In this document: piece after piece, positions 1 through 11,781 of the stretch | Numbering within the stretch: the stretch's first letter is position 1 | Layout of the letters: every line of letters starts with the position of its first letter | Assembly (NCBI GenBank): GCA_005281725.1 | Contig: SSBO01000003.1 | Span: 4,154,495 to 4,218,494 of the forward strand | DNA from: Wuchereria bancrofti | Taxonomy: Eukaryota; Nematoda; Chromadorea; Rhabditida; Onchocercidae | Reading direction: 5' to 3' | Length of the DNA stretch: 64,000 nt | Notes under the pieces: model-generated | What the model was told of the DNA's origin: nothing | Seen by the model: only the letters and a program-made list of their open reading frames with translations | Databases searched by the model: none | Translations under genes and position numbers: made by a program

Positions 1-2871
1 AAGTTGGCAGTGATAATTACCGCTATTATCAAAATTAATGCAGCATCATTGTGATAAGATTGTGCTTTGGATAGTATAGAAACGTACAATATTTTGCACA
101 TCTGTTGACCAAAAGAAGTTAACTAAAACTAAGTAATAAATAAAACTATAAAAAGTAGGTGAAGTAGGAAGTAATAAGACCAACAATAACAAAGAATTGT
201 GTGATGAAACAATAATGATCAAAGGGATTCGGAATGAAAAGAAATAGTACAGTTCGAAAATTATTGCAATAAATGGATTGTTGAATAAAAACTCCCCAGA
301 AGTTAGCATTTCACTGACACATTTTTTTCTCACAAACAAATAGGAAGTAGTGAGACCATCAATAACAAACAATTGGATTTGATAACTAACTGTTATTAGA
401 ATCATTGCTCAACTTTTAGGGAAATGTATGTTCATAATTACTAAAGGGTTTTTTCTGACATATAGTGTGATTCTAATCTTAAAAAAAAAAACATTCACTG
501 TCAAGAATAAGCCTAAATTATTATTGGAAGATGGAACTAATTACGGACGAATCCTACATGAATAGCTAGTTTACGCCAGTAATATACTAAACTATAAAGG
601 AATAGTGACCATGCGAACCTTTATGGAAGTATATAGTTGTAGAACTTCAAACAGCACACGAAAGGTCACTCAAGTCATGGGGTAAACATACGTTTTAATA
701 TAAATCACTCATCAATTTATTAACAATGGATGCTTAAAAAGTGCAATAACAATTTGAAGAATTACAAACTGTGCTGTGAGATTCGTTTTATTTTTTAACA
801 CAAACTTTTAGGATTAAAAGGAGAATAGAAATTTGACTGTAGAGAGCAAAATTGTAAGCAAAAGCATAATCAAATGGCAACTATTTATTTGGAATGAATC
901 TTTAAAAAAAAAGATTATATTTCAATATGCACGTAAGGGAACAATTGCAGATTTTGAGTTAAAATTCTGCTTATAAACAAGTCAAAACTTAATAAAATAA
1001 GATTTCCAATAAAAAAGAACCCAGCAAATTTGAAATGATCATTAGAAGCGGTAAATGCAATACCAATACGCCACAATCAAGTATGTGTATATATGTGCGT
1101 ACATGCATATATATATATATGTGTATTTTTTTTTATTTTTCTCTTACTTTTGGTATGCTATCATCAATTAAATTAGGAAATAAGCACTCCAAAAGAGAGA
1201 TGCGTAAAGATTAAATCAAAGCACGTCGAACTTTTCGGTGATGCATTACATAATAGCTGCTTAATTCAAAGATAAGCAAAGTTATACTTTTGTTATACAA
1301 TAAATTCAATAAATGCAACGTTTTTATAACTTTACTTTAGATTTTATAAACATTTGAGTTTTATTTAAAAAAAAAAATTCATTTATACTTAGATAGCAAT
1401 AGAAAAAATTACAGAAAAGAACATCGAATTTATTGTTTAATAAAAAACATTGCTTTTAAGGCTTTGCACAATTTGATAGACTAAAATGTTCTTTCCAAAT
1501 GCAAAAGTATCTTCACCACCAAAGCTTCGATAATTCAGATTCCATAGCAAAATAACCTGTTTTCCGAATTGGATCAAACTCTTGAACTTATCAAACATCT
1601 TTCAGTTTTACACAGATTATAAACTTCTAATTAAATGTTACTAATTAAATTTTGCACTTTTCCCCATTTCGATAGACGTTGCGTATTGCATATAAATAGC
1701 CATTGTTGTTCAGATACAGAAACGTCTTTACTTCCCAAAACGACTCATATTAAAAAGAAAATTCATCCTGGATTGAAGACTAAATTGCTTACTGTTTACT
1801 GCTAATTATGACTTTGTTTGTGTTTTGTTTCGTTTTTTAATCTATAAAATAACTATGATTAAAATTATTAAAAAAATATTTGCTAAATTTAATTATATTT
1901 AAAAAGAATGATTATTTGTTAAATAGTATGCATGAGAATATTGAATAAAAAGAAAATGGGTAATTTTAATTAATTAGGAAAGTTTCGTAATTTTTCGATT
2001 CTTTTTTGCGAATTAAAAGTTTGAACACTTTAAAATGAAATATTTAAATGTTTCACTTAAATCATTTAAATTTATAGTATTACTTATTCATTTATAATTA
2101 TCCTAAACAATCTTACTTATCTATTGAATTATTAATGTTTTGAATATTCATTTTTATTTTAGGCATTGCTTATTTATACAGTTTGCACCAGTGAAATATA
2201 TCTCGAAATTTTTATCATTTTGCTTAAAATTAGAAACATAGCTTCGTTATACTGATATACAACATAAACTTAGAATTTTAGGAAAAAAGAAAACAAAAAA
2301 AATTTTTTTTCAACTATTGCTAAAATAAAACCTTAGTATAAATAAAATAAAATTAAAAATTAAAATCTTATCATCATTCTCATCATATCTTAATAGAACT
2401 GATAGAATTGATGATTTAATTACTCTTGTTAAACTTAATTGAATCCATCTTTAAAAAAAAGCCTTTAAAATACCATTATTTAAGTAAGTAACTTTTTTTT
2501 TTTTAATTATGGAATGAATGCCCTCGGAATATACGTACTCTAAGGTACTTAAAGTGACAAATTACCATTTTTAAAGTATAGTGGTAAAAAATTTTCGAAT
2601 TCAAAATCTGCAATACGATCATGATAACATTTGATTTAAACTTTTTTCATATTTAATTTCAAATTTAATCCATATTTTACGCTAAATAAACATGTAATAT
2701 TATCATCATTATACTGCTTTCTTTTCATTTATCCTTATCATTATCTTAATAATAGAAATTGGTAGTTTAATTATATAAAATGAATTCTTATTTTATTATA
2801 TTACTAACCTTAAAAAAAAATTTTAAATTAATGTAAATTATATAATGATTGAATTTGTAATGAAATGACAG
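1..2871. other. AT-rich spacer, no gene recognised
   Basis: I see no convincing coding exon, RNA gene or mobile element here. The stretch is very AT-rich, with many homopolymer A and T runs and a short TA/TG simple repeat near 1087-1123. The longest open frame, on the minus strand at 46-405, has no splice context and a hydrophobic composition typical of translated AT-rich DNA. Confidence 0.6.
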
Positions 2872-3009
2872 TTAACTTTGCTAAAGGATCAATAGAAAAT
2901 TATTTAAATGATAAGAAGAAGGCAATAGTTCGAGCATTTGAAGGAATGGTTGAATATTTTCGATATATGAAACATTTGAATGATTATATTCAGCAATTAG
3001 CAGATAAGG
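2872..3009 (+). CDS. possible isolated helical exon
   Basis: An open stretch bounded by an AG at 2870-2871 and a GT donor after 3009 (ending ADK then GTATTT) reads as a Lys/Glu-rich helical segment with motifs such as ENYLNDKKKAIVRAFEG and LNDYIQQLADK. Its composition is more protein-like than the surrounding DNA. It could equally start at an ATG at 2865. I could not find partner exons: a small open frame starting MKERIEKLLNYL at 3313 might follow, but its phase is not demonstrated. It may be an exon of a small secreted or membrane protein, or a relic. Function unknown. Confidence 0.3.
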
Positions 3010-3497
3010 TATTTGGTGTATTTGACGTCAATTTGGAAACTTTTATTTAGGATGCTCATTCCTTCAAATATATGTCTTTCGAAAATTTTGACATAATTAG
3101 TTTTAAATATTTTAATTGTTACTGCGAATGAAATGAAATGAATGAATGATATGGTATGATATGATAACATATGATCAATAGAATACATCCTTTGCTTTGA
3201 ATAATATGATATATGACCAGAGCAATGAATCACACTTCTTTTTAAATAATATGATTATTACTTTGCTACCACTAATTTTTAATGAATAAAAAGAAAAAAA
3301 AACAAGAATGATATGAAAGAGCGCATTGAAAAGTTATTAAATTATTTATTTAAAAAAGAAAAAAGACAGTTATTACAACACTATTTTATAATATATGGTA
3401 TTATATATAAAAAAGTGCATGGAAATGTCGAAGCGACTCAATTGAAATGTGATTGGATGAGAAAAGTGACGACCCGTCCAAGAAAGAAGGAACCTTC

Positions 3498-3568
3498 TGC
3501 GCCAACCGGGAGTCGAACCCGGGTCTGCACCATGGGAGGGTGCAATGATACCGTTACACCATTGACGC
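3498..3568 (-). tRNA. tRNA-Gly (anticodon CCC)
   Basis: On the minus strand a complete 71-nt cloverleaf can be drawn. The acceptor stem is GCGTCAA paired with TTGGCGC (one G-T pair), followed by discriminator A. The D-arm is of TGGTGTAACGGTA type. The anticodon arm is GCACC/GGTGC around the loop CTCCCAT. The T-arm contains GGTTCGACTCC. The anticodon CCC is the complement of positions 3534-3536, so it should read GGG glycine codons. Both internal promoter boxes are intact and no intron is present. The length and the very GC-rich stems against AT-rich surroundings are typical of a functional tRNA-Gly. Confidence 0.96.
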
Positions 3569-3599
3569 ACGTGGCGTGAACTAGACGATCCCATCCATA

Positions 3600-5550
3600 A
3601 TTTTATCATTTCTCTAATTAAAAGGGAGATTTTTCGATGTAATTGCCGTAATTCGGCAACTTATCAGTATATATATATATATATAAGTTGATTCTACTTC
3701 CTCTGTTTATTAAGCTACTAAATTGGTTAATAAAGATACTGTAACATTCCTGTGTAATTTCACTATCAATGAGTTACTCCCAGATCAGAAGCTGAATCTC
3801 AAGACTAAAAACACCATTAACCTTTCTCGAGAATCGATTGTGCCAAAACCTCTGAAATCAGTATAAATTCTCCACAAATGGTAGCAAGTGGCAGCAGCAA
3901 ATGGAATAAATAATATTTGTTACTTTGCAAAGAAGACAATCTTTATTTTATTGAGATTAAGTTTATCACTGATCGTAGTTAGCAGATTATTTAAGGGGCT
4001 AGATTTCCTAACCTCAATAAAAGGTGTAACTCCTTATACAGTAAATATTAAATCATAACAAAACATAAGGTTTACAATACCGCAGAAGAGGTCAGTCAAA
4101 CAAAAAACTGTTGACCTTGTCAAATTCGAATACAATTTACAGTAAGTAAGAAACCGAACAAACAACAAAGGAGGTAAACTAAATAAGGAGCTGATAATTG
4201 TGAATAATTAAATTGAGGGCAAATTCTAACGCGTATTCTTCGTTCACAAACAATGCAAATAAGCTTATCTGCATGGAAAATAAATATTGGGTAAAAGTAG
4301 CATTGGAGCATTTGTCTAAGGAATGTTCAAAGAAGATAGATAATTCGGTTATATTCGATATAATTTGATTTTTTCAGATAAGTGATAGGAAGTGGTTGCA
4401 AGCAGTAGCAATGTAATAGGTGATGGCAAGTAGTATGCAAATGGCACAAATGGTGGTAGAAAGTGATACAGTTGAATCATGGAACGGAAACAGACCGTGA
4501 CATTCGTAGACTAAACAACCGGAAAAGGAAATAACCCAAGTTTGTCAAAAAGGTACAGCTAAACATAAAGGAAATAACGGGAAGTCAACGGATGACGAAA
4601 TGAATGAATCAAATTATTAAATTTTTTTTATTTCAGTTTTATTTCAGTGAAATGAAAAATGAAATATTTCAAGATATAAAATTTATTCTTGCTTATTCCC
4701 ACAGCATATCAATAATTTAAGTCCAAACAAAACGAATAGACAGAAGGCAACAAAGCATTCAGCGATTTACGGAAGAATACCTGATTTTGATTTGAGGTAT
4801 TATCCGGAAAGCATCTCATTTTGATGATCGAATAGCATTTCTAATTGGTATGATATTGTGAATAGAATTCCAAATGAGAAATTCCACAATTTTCATAAAA
4901 TAGTATTTTGAAGCAGAAAATATTGAAAAAAAAAAATAAAAATAAGGCATTTGCAAAATGATCTAATGGCCGTCTTTCACTAGAAGCAGCAGCTAAGCTA
5001 AGTTTCTGATATCTGAATGAAATGGAATAAATGAGTGATTCAGCTGTCATCCAAGTCTGAAGTCAATTTGGTAAGCAGCTAAAAGTATGAAGGTCAGTGT
5101 TTTGATGCACTTCTATAAATGAAATTAAAGTCAAAATAGTTCGGTTTTCCAAAGAACACAAACAAAAAAGGCGTCTCTGTTCAATTGTATACTTATTTCT
5201 CGTATACATAAGAGAGATCAGTCTTTTCTACATGAACTGCGATCACTTTTTGATCCTTTCATTTTCTGAATTCTGATCGCTTCATCCTGTCATTTCCACT
5301 TTGTCGCTTCTCGTGCATAGCGTACGGATTTGGAAATGTTTTGCTCAAATTTAAGAAATGTGACTTTTGGATAGAGAAAAAAAAAATCTTAAAATCAAAT
5401 TTATAGAGATCAAAAATGCAACTGTGAATTTGACTCAGTCTGCGAAATTAATGGATGAGCTTTTGACTTGCACTAATTCATTGTTTAATGGGATTAATGT
5501 TTGGTTGTTTTCCAGAAGGAAAAAATGAACAAATTGCTAGTCAAAAGCTA
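3600..5550. other. intergenic spacer
   Basis: No gene is recognised between the tRNA and the secreted-protein gene. A short (TA)n run lies at about 3669-3685. Open frames here (for example minus 4120-4311 and 4841-5050) lack splice signals and family resemblance. The promoter of the Cys-rich gene probably lies in the last few hundred bases, but no specific element can be named. Confidence 0.5.
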
Positions 5551-6769
5551 ATGCTAATAGCATTTGGCTTAATTATTTTTACTGTGACACTGCCATGTAT
5601 GTCACAATCAAACGACGTAAATTTTACAAACTTACTTTTCAAAATTTATAAGACAATTCAGAGATGAAATTAATTGTAAAATCAGTATGGTAGTTGCACA
5701 TGAAAAGTGGAAAACTAAGCTGATAAGCGGGAGATAAGGAGATGATAAGAGGGAGATAATGTAACAAACGGTTAAATATATTTATTTATCTACTTGTATT
5801 CTTCTGAGAAAATAGTTCACGAATGGACAAAAAATGAAAATGCCGGCTTACCGCAGTGCAAATTGATTGAAATGAGAGGCGCTGTAGGATATAAATTCTA
5901 ATTCATTCCTTTTTCACAAATTAATTTTTAGTACTAAACTGTTTTTTGCATTCTTTTTAATATATTCATTAACAAGAAATCATTTGCTTTTTCTCAGGAA
6001 TCCTCAGGTGCTGATGACACGAACAACAATGGCGATGAAAGTGGTAGTGAAGGAGGAGGAGGAGGAGGAGATGAATATGTCACCAAGGCGGAATTTGTTG
6101 AAACTGATAGCAAGTGAGTCATCGAGCACTTTTAATAAATTTAAATCTTCTCTGTTTGTTAATATCTTTACTCAACGTTTTCATATTATTTCCTTGAAAA
6201 GGTTTACTTTATTGAATAAAATGTTATAGAATAATAATTTTCTAAATCACTTCCAAATGAATTCCTTTGTCACATATTGCTATATTTGTAAAATTATGTG
6301 CTGTAAGTAAAGTTCAAAAGTAATGAGAAAGGTAGAGCTCTAATTTTGTTTCACCAATCTGAAACGTTTGCAGAAAGAAGGAAGTGCACTTCTCACGAAG
6401 CGTGTTACGACCAGCGTGAACCGCAAGTTTGGTGCAGATTGAACGAAAACCAGTCATGGACGTAAGAGCATTTTCTATGGAAAATTGGTTTAGAATTTCA
6501 GATGCGTGCGTGTCAGTAAATGCAAACATAGTGAAAAGTTTATATTTTAGAGACAAAGGTTGCTTTTGTGATGATAAATTGCATTCATGCGTTATCGAAA
6601 GAAAGAACAGTGACAAGTTGGAATATTCATATTGTGCACCTCAAGAAAGTTGGCAATGCTCGTAAGCAAGCAAAACAAACTGTGATTCAAACTTTCAGTC
6701 CGTCTATTCTAACTTTCTATTTTAATTCCTTCTAGCAGCCAAATTGATGCTTGTTGCTATTTTTATTAA
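5551..6769 (+). CDS. small secreted cysteine-rich protein
   Basis: Five exons join in phase: 5551-5616, 5998-6113, 6378(or 6381)-6461, 6551-6662 and 6736-6769. Exon 1 starts MLIAFGLIIFTVTLPC, a good signal peptide, and ends at GAC|GTAAAT. Exon 2 (ACAG-type acceptor, donor GTGAGT) is acidic with a run of six glycines. Exons 3-4 carry the Cys-rich part, with landmarks KCTSHEACYDQ, VWCRLNENQSW and DKGCFCDDKLHSCV; these share a phase-2 intron (GTAAGA...TTTTAG). Translation could stop directly after WQCS (TAA at 6663) or use donor GTAAGC to reach a tail ending CCYFY. The product is about 125-137 aa, presumably secreted, with disulphide pairs. The exact acceptor of exon 3 is uncertain. The style resembles nematode-specific secreted families; I cannot assign a function. 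Confidence 0.65.
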
Positions 6770-8322
6770 ATATTAAAAATATGAAAGATAATGAAACACA
6801 TCAGCATCAGCAGGTGGTTATCAGTGTCACAGAAGGAATGAAATTCGATATCCGTAATGACAAAGGAAGTTTCTTTTATGAAGAGATTTGGGATATCTTA
6901 ACTTTAATATTCTGTCCTAGCTTCAAGTATCTTACTGAATAAAATAATCGCATCCATTAAGTATTGATAAGATGGATGTCATAGATGCTGGAAGTTACCT
7001 GTAACTTATCTCTTTTCAAATCTATCATTTTTTCCTCTCTCTTTAAAGTACGAATTTGTCACATTATCAGAATAGTTTTTTGAAATCCACTGTCGTAATT
7101 ATTATTAGTATCAGAAAATTAAAATAAGTCAGAAAGTTTAGGAGAATGACGAAACACACTAATTTTGTTCTGATTAGTTAAGCATTCATACATTTTTAAA
7201 TCCTCGTCTGAAGATTTTGCTGCAAAAGCTACCTCAGGAACAGTTCTTAAGACTATTCGGAAATGAAAAAGAATCTTATCAAAATTTATTTACAAAGGCT
7301 ACTTTTCCCTTCAATGAGTTCTTCATTTGCCTTACTTTTCCTTCGAATTTTGGTTCAGTGTTTCGGAAAATAGACAATAGCCAACTGATAAATGAAATAG
7401 AGTTTACCATCACAGAACAAAACTGATTAATTGGAAAAATTTACAAACAATAATTTGTCCACCACGACTAATAGCACTGTGAAGGTGAATTCTTCAAGCA
7501 CTTCCGGAAAAAGTCATTGGGAAATGAACAAAAATAGTTTTATGAGAAAAAAAAACTGCAATTAACGATGGTTAGCTTTTACTGTATTAAGCATTTTCAT
7601 TAATACTTCAGAAAGAATCTCTTTCTACAATCAATTTCGTTTCTTCTTACAATACTATTTGTTACAATCTTTTCTCTCTTTTATCATTTAACATTAGATA
7701 GTACTAAAAGATAGCAATATCGACTTGCACCGATTCACTGACTTATCATTGGATAATGTTAAAGAATAGCAATATTGATTTATTGCTGGATAATGCTGAA
7801 GAATAGCATTATCGATCAATTGCTTTGATTTTTTTAAGCGACTTTAACATCGTTGCAAAACAGCAATTTAGAATGATACAAATATCAGTGTGCAAGCAAT
7901 TATCGTTCAGTTTATTTCATAAAATTTATCCGAGTTGGTTCATTCATTTTCTTCTAAACAGCCCGCAGCGTCTATCTGAAGCTTTGCTAACGAAAGTGTC
8001 ACCGATATTAATTATGAATAAAATCGTGCAAAAAGTGACAGCTGCAATGAAGTGTGTACATCATTCTCAAAAACTGATACTGATACAAACTGATAGAAGA
8101 TAAGAAAAAAACATAAAGAATTTGAAAATTATTTGATATTGGTGTCATCTCAGATGATAAAGTGTCATCATTTTAGTAAAGAAAATAGCCTTATCATTTT
8201 TGTGGAAAATATCTGCTATATAAAGATAAAACATAATTGAAAATTTCAAATGATTCGGATAAAAATTTTCGACTGCGATTTCTCTTTTTTTTAAATCATG
8301 AACTAAGAGAGAAAGTTTTCAG
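6770..8322. other. spacer between secreted-protein gene and PTP-A
   Basis: An AATAAA-like site (about 6939) could terminate the preceding transcript. No further exon is clearly supported. The 5' end of PTP-A, including its initiator ATG, probably lies in this interval, but several short ATG-to-GT segments are possible and none is decisive. Confidence 0.4.
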
Positions 8323-11248
8323 GAATCGAAAATCTAGCACAACGCAGGTATTTTTATGTTTCACCACTTTCACCTGTTCAAAAAATTGAACAAAATTTGA
8401 AATGATTTGTTGGATTGTAATGAAATATACTGATTATCGCTTTTTCTAAATATTTTATTTCCATTGAACGCAGTGAATCATTCTATTCTAATAAATTCAC
8501 TTTCTAAATTAAATTTTACAAGATATTTAGAAGAGTACGAGTAATGAGAAAGATAACATAAAAGGCAAAAAAGATCAACCGAAAACAGCAGAAAAAAAGC
8601 AAAAAAAAGCGTTTTTTAAAATTCTTGGCAAAAAGCAAGACGAATATTCTAGTTCGTCAACAAAGTTTGTTTTGATTAAAATTTCAATAGTGGAAGTTTA
8701 ATGAGAATTTTAACTGAAATTAAAAATTTAACTCAATTTATTGCGAAACTTTTTTTTAGTTACTGCTTAATTTCAATAATAAGTCATTGTAAATGTATAT
8801 GAAAGAAAAAATTGAAGTGAAAAAGATTTGGATGAAAATTTATTTTATTTTTTCAGATGAAAAATTGGTGATTGGTGAGATTAATTTTTCAAATTAATCA
8901 CATGCAAATTTAGTTAACAAACATAACATAAAACATTCAAACAAAATTTTAATTAAATAACTTTAAGAACCCAACTAAGTGTGTTGGATGAATCAACAGT
9001 AAGCAAAGAAATGGAAAAATTGAAAAAAGAATTGAAAGATGGAACAGCACGTGAGCAGGTCGCTTATTTTTTTTTCAGTACTTTCCAAAAAGGATTAAAA
9101 TTTTAAATGACAATGATTAATCGGCTAATTAATCAATTGATCAATTGGTTCATGTATTGCAATTGTTGTAGATAGGATGATAAGTTAGGAAAATTTTCAT
9201 CTTTAAAAGAATGTGATAATCAGTGTAATATTACAAAAAAAAAAATAAATAAATAACTGTCCATTCTTTAAATAAATCAAGAAAAAGCTCTTAAAAGAAA
9301 AAAAAATACCAATAAAATTTAATTACTAGTAAGTTTAGTATTACATTGAAATTAACAGTTCAATAAAAAATTGCTGAATACAGCTGTTATTGAATAAGCA
9401 AATGAACAACTATAATATGTTATTTGTTAAATATTTACTGTTATTGCGATTATAAAGGTAAACAAATGGAGTGATTTATTGTTGGATAAAGGTGTAGCTG
9501 GATTAGAAATGGAATTAGAAAAATTGAATAAAATTGTGGAAAAAGTGGGAACAAAAGGATTTGGTGCTAATGAGGAGCGAAATTTTAGCAAAGTAACTTA
9601 TAATCATTGAAAATATTTCATATATTTTGGCAATATTATTATAGAATTGAAATTCAAACATTGATTTTCATTTTCATATTTTATGTATTTGTTAAAATAA
9701 AGTTAGTATTTACTTCAATATGTTGACAACACGTTAATAACTTAAAAAAATCAACCCAAATAAAGAGTATAAATGTTAACTTTTCAGACTGTAATATGTC
9801 AAGATAAAGGTCGAGTTTTGTTAAGAAATGATACAAATAATTACATCCATGCAAATTATATAAACACACCAAAATTCACTAAGCATTTCATTTGCACGCA
9901 AGTACGTAAACTTCACGTCAAAACAAAAAATACTATCCATTCTAGTTATTATCCAGTAATTACTAGCAACTGCAAACTGATTTCAACAGTTCATGATTAT
10001 TTTTTCATTCTGTCAACCATTTCAGTATTATGATGATAAGTTTCTAATTAAAACAATTAAATCATTATTATTATTTGATTTATGACTGTTAGCTTGATAT
10101 TTTCATTCTTAATTATTAAATTAATTTGATGAAGTAATTTTGTGGAAAAGTTTTTAGTATTTATGCCAAATTTGAAAAGCCTTAATATCTCAATTTATAA
10201 ATTCACTATCATTTTCAGCGACCAATGCTAGCAACTGCAGAATCATTCTATAAAATGATTGTGCAAGAAAAAGCGCAATGTGTCGTGATGCTGTGCGCAT
10301 TCACTGAAACCACTGAAAAAAATTGCCCACCGTACTTTCCACAATCATTCGGAGAGAAACCAATGAAATTTGGATCTATTACTATTAAATGCATTATTGT
10401 ACATTAATTAAGAGAATCTAATCATAATTAGTAATCAAATAGATTATTAAACTTTAACATGCAAATGAAATAACTGCATGGTCATTTATAGGTGCAAATT
10501 ATTAGTTTTACTAATTTTTTCTCTTTCTACGTCAATTATTTTGGAGCTAATTTAATTTAAATAAAGGTAAAATTTAGAAATTTCAATCACCTTCGCCATT
10601 TTTTAGACAGAAAAAATGAAAGAAGAAGCAGACATAACGATTACAACATTGGCAATCACCGAAGTTGGTAAAGCGCAACTCATAGTTAAACATTATCATT
10701 GGAAAAATTGGCCTGAAAAGGGCTTTCCGGATCCGTCACTTACGGTTTTCAATTTGTTATGCGCAATTCGAAATTTCAAAAAACCAATTGTTGTGCACTG
10801 TTCTGATGGTATCTTTTTATGATTTTTCTCTTAAAATTATTTCAAAAAAGAAAAGAAACAAACTTTTGAAACAAATATTATATTGATGAAATGTATTTTT
10901 GAGAATTATTAAATTAATGCAATTAAAATTAAGGAACACAGAAAAGTATTTTTTGCATTGTAACAAATCAATCAATCAGTTTATACAAATTAAATGATAA
11001 CGTTTACTTTATAGAAAGTAAATATTTGAATAGGTATTGGCCGAAGTGGTATTTTTGTGGCCATTGAATGCACGCTGCAAAGAGTGCTGCAAGGTAAAAG
11101 CTGCGCTGATCTGATAGAAGTGGTGAAGGAAATTCGAAATCAACGTGCTATGGCTATAAGCACTCCTACGGTTTGTTATAATTTCTAATGCTAGTATAAT
11201 TTTCAATTAAATTAAAAATTTAATTTTCAGAATACGTGCAATGAATGA
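8323..11248 (+). CDS. protein tyrosine phosphatase-like protein, degenerate (PTP-A)
   Basis: In-phase exons: 8531-8664, 8968-9058, 9458-9592, 9788-9901, 10219-10398, 10607-10808, 11034-11170 and a terminal exon to TGA 11248. A small exon at 8323-8347 probably precedes them; the start codon is not located. The N-terminus is Lys-rich (GKKDQPKTAEKK). Classical PTP landmarks follow in order: NYIHANYI with FICTQ, a VVMLC segment, WKNWPEKGFPD (WPD-loop region) and HCSDGIGRSG (phosphate-binding loop split by an intron). Catalytic Cys and Arg are present. The general-acid Asp of the WPD loop is Glu, and the usual HCSAG Ala is Asp. After IRNQRA the reading stops within about 10 residues, so the Q-loop and last helices are absent. 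AATAAA at 11262 suggests the transcript really ends here. It may be a pseudophosphatase or a decaying gene; an N at 11350 leaves an assembly problem possible. Confidence 0.82.
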
Positions 11249-11261
11249 TTTGTGAAAAGAG

Positions 11262-11267
11262 AATAAA
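11262..11267 (+). promoter_or_regulatory. polyadenylation signal of PTP-A
   Basis: AATAAA lies 14 bases after the predicted TGA of PTP-A, a plausible spacing for nematode 3' ends. It supports the view that the truncated C-terminus is the real end of the transcript rather than a missed exon. Confidence 0.45.
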
Positions 11268-11349
11268 TTCATTTGTTGATTCCTTTTTTGCCTAAAAGAT
11301 TTTGATTGAAAATAACTAATCAAAATATTTTATTAGCAACAATTTAGTA

Positions 11350-11781
11350 NAAAAAAAAAAAAAAAAAAAAATAGAAGGAACGAAAATGGGAAATTTATAG
11401 GCAAGTTTTATGTCATGTTGTTTACATCAATGAACATACTTTGCACAGTTGAAGATTCTTCTATATTTACGTGGGTAAGTTATACTTGCACTGCAAAATC
11501 TTCTGCAACGTTAAATCATATTGCAAGAAAGTTTTTTTTATTTCTAGACAATACTATAGAAGATAGCTTTAAAGATTTAAAAATTGCGCCGCCAAGTATT
11601 TTGATACAAGTTATGAATTGTTGCAGCAGGATAAAGATACAAAATATTAACGATCTTTGTATATTTTTCCTGCAGGTCAATGATTTGATGTCGATAATTG
11701 ACGATGCAAAAATGCAAAAAATGGATGACTTAAGTCAGACAATCAATTCAAAATATTACCAAAAACTTTTAAATTTGATGT
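11350..11781 (+). repeat. duplicated segment, copy 1 (other copy at 43875-44290)
   Basis: After an N and about 21 A residues, this segment matches 43875-44240 base for base by eye from AGAAGGAACG to the GATGCAAAA near 11710. The next 60-70 bases are only partly similar, with an 8-base difference and scattered substitutions. Both copies begin at a poly(A) tract. The shared DNA contains an open frame (MLFTSMNILCTVEDSSIFTW...) that continues into the downstream membrane-protein gene in this copy and is frame-shifted in the other. Confidence 0.85.

Noticed and set aside
46..405. 119-codon minus ORF at the window start
   Set aside because: Composition is that of translated AT-rich DNA, with no splice sites or family resemblance.
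3313..3609. ORFs on both strands across the tRNA region
   Set aside because: Explained by the tRNA gene and flanking AT-rich DNA.
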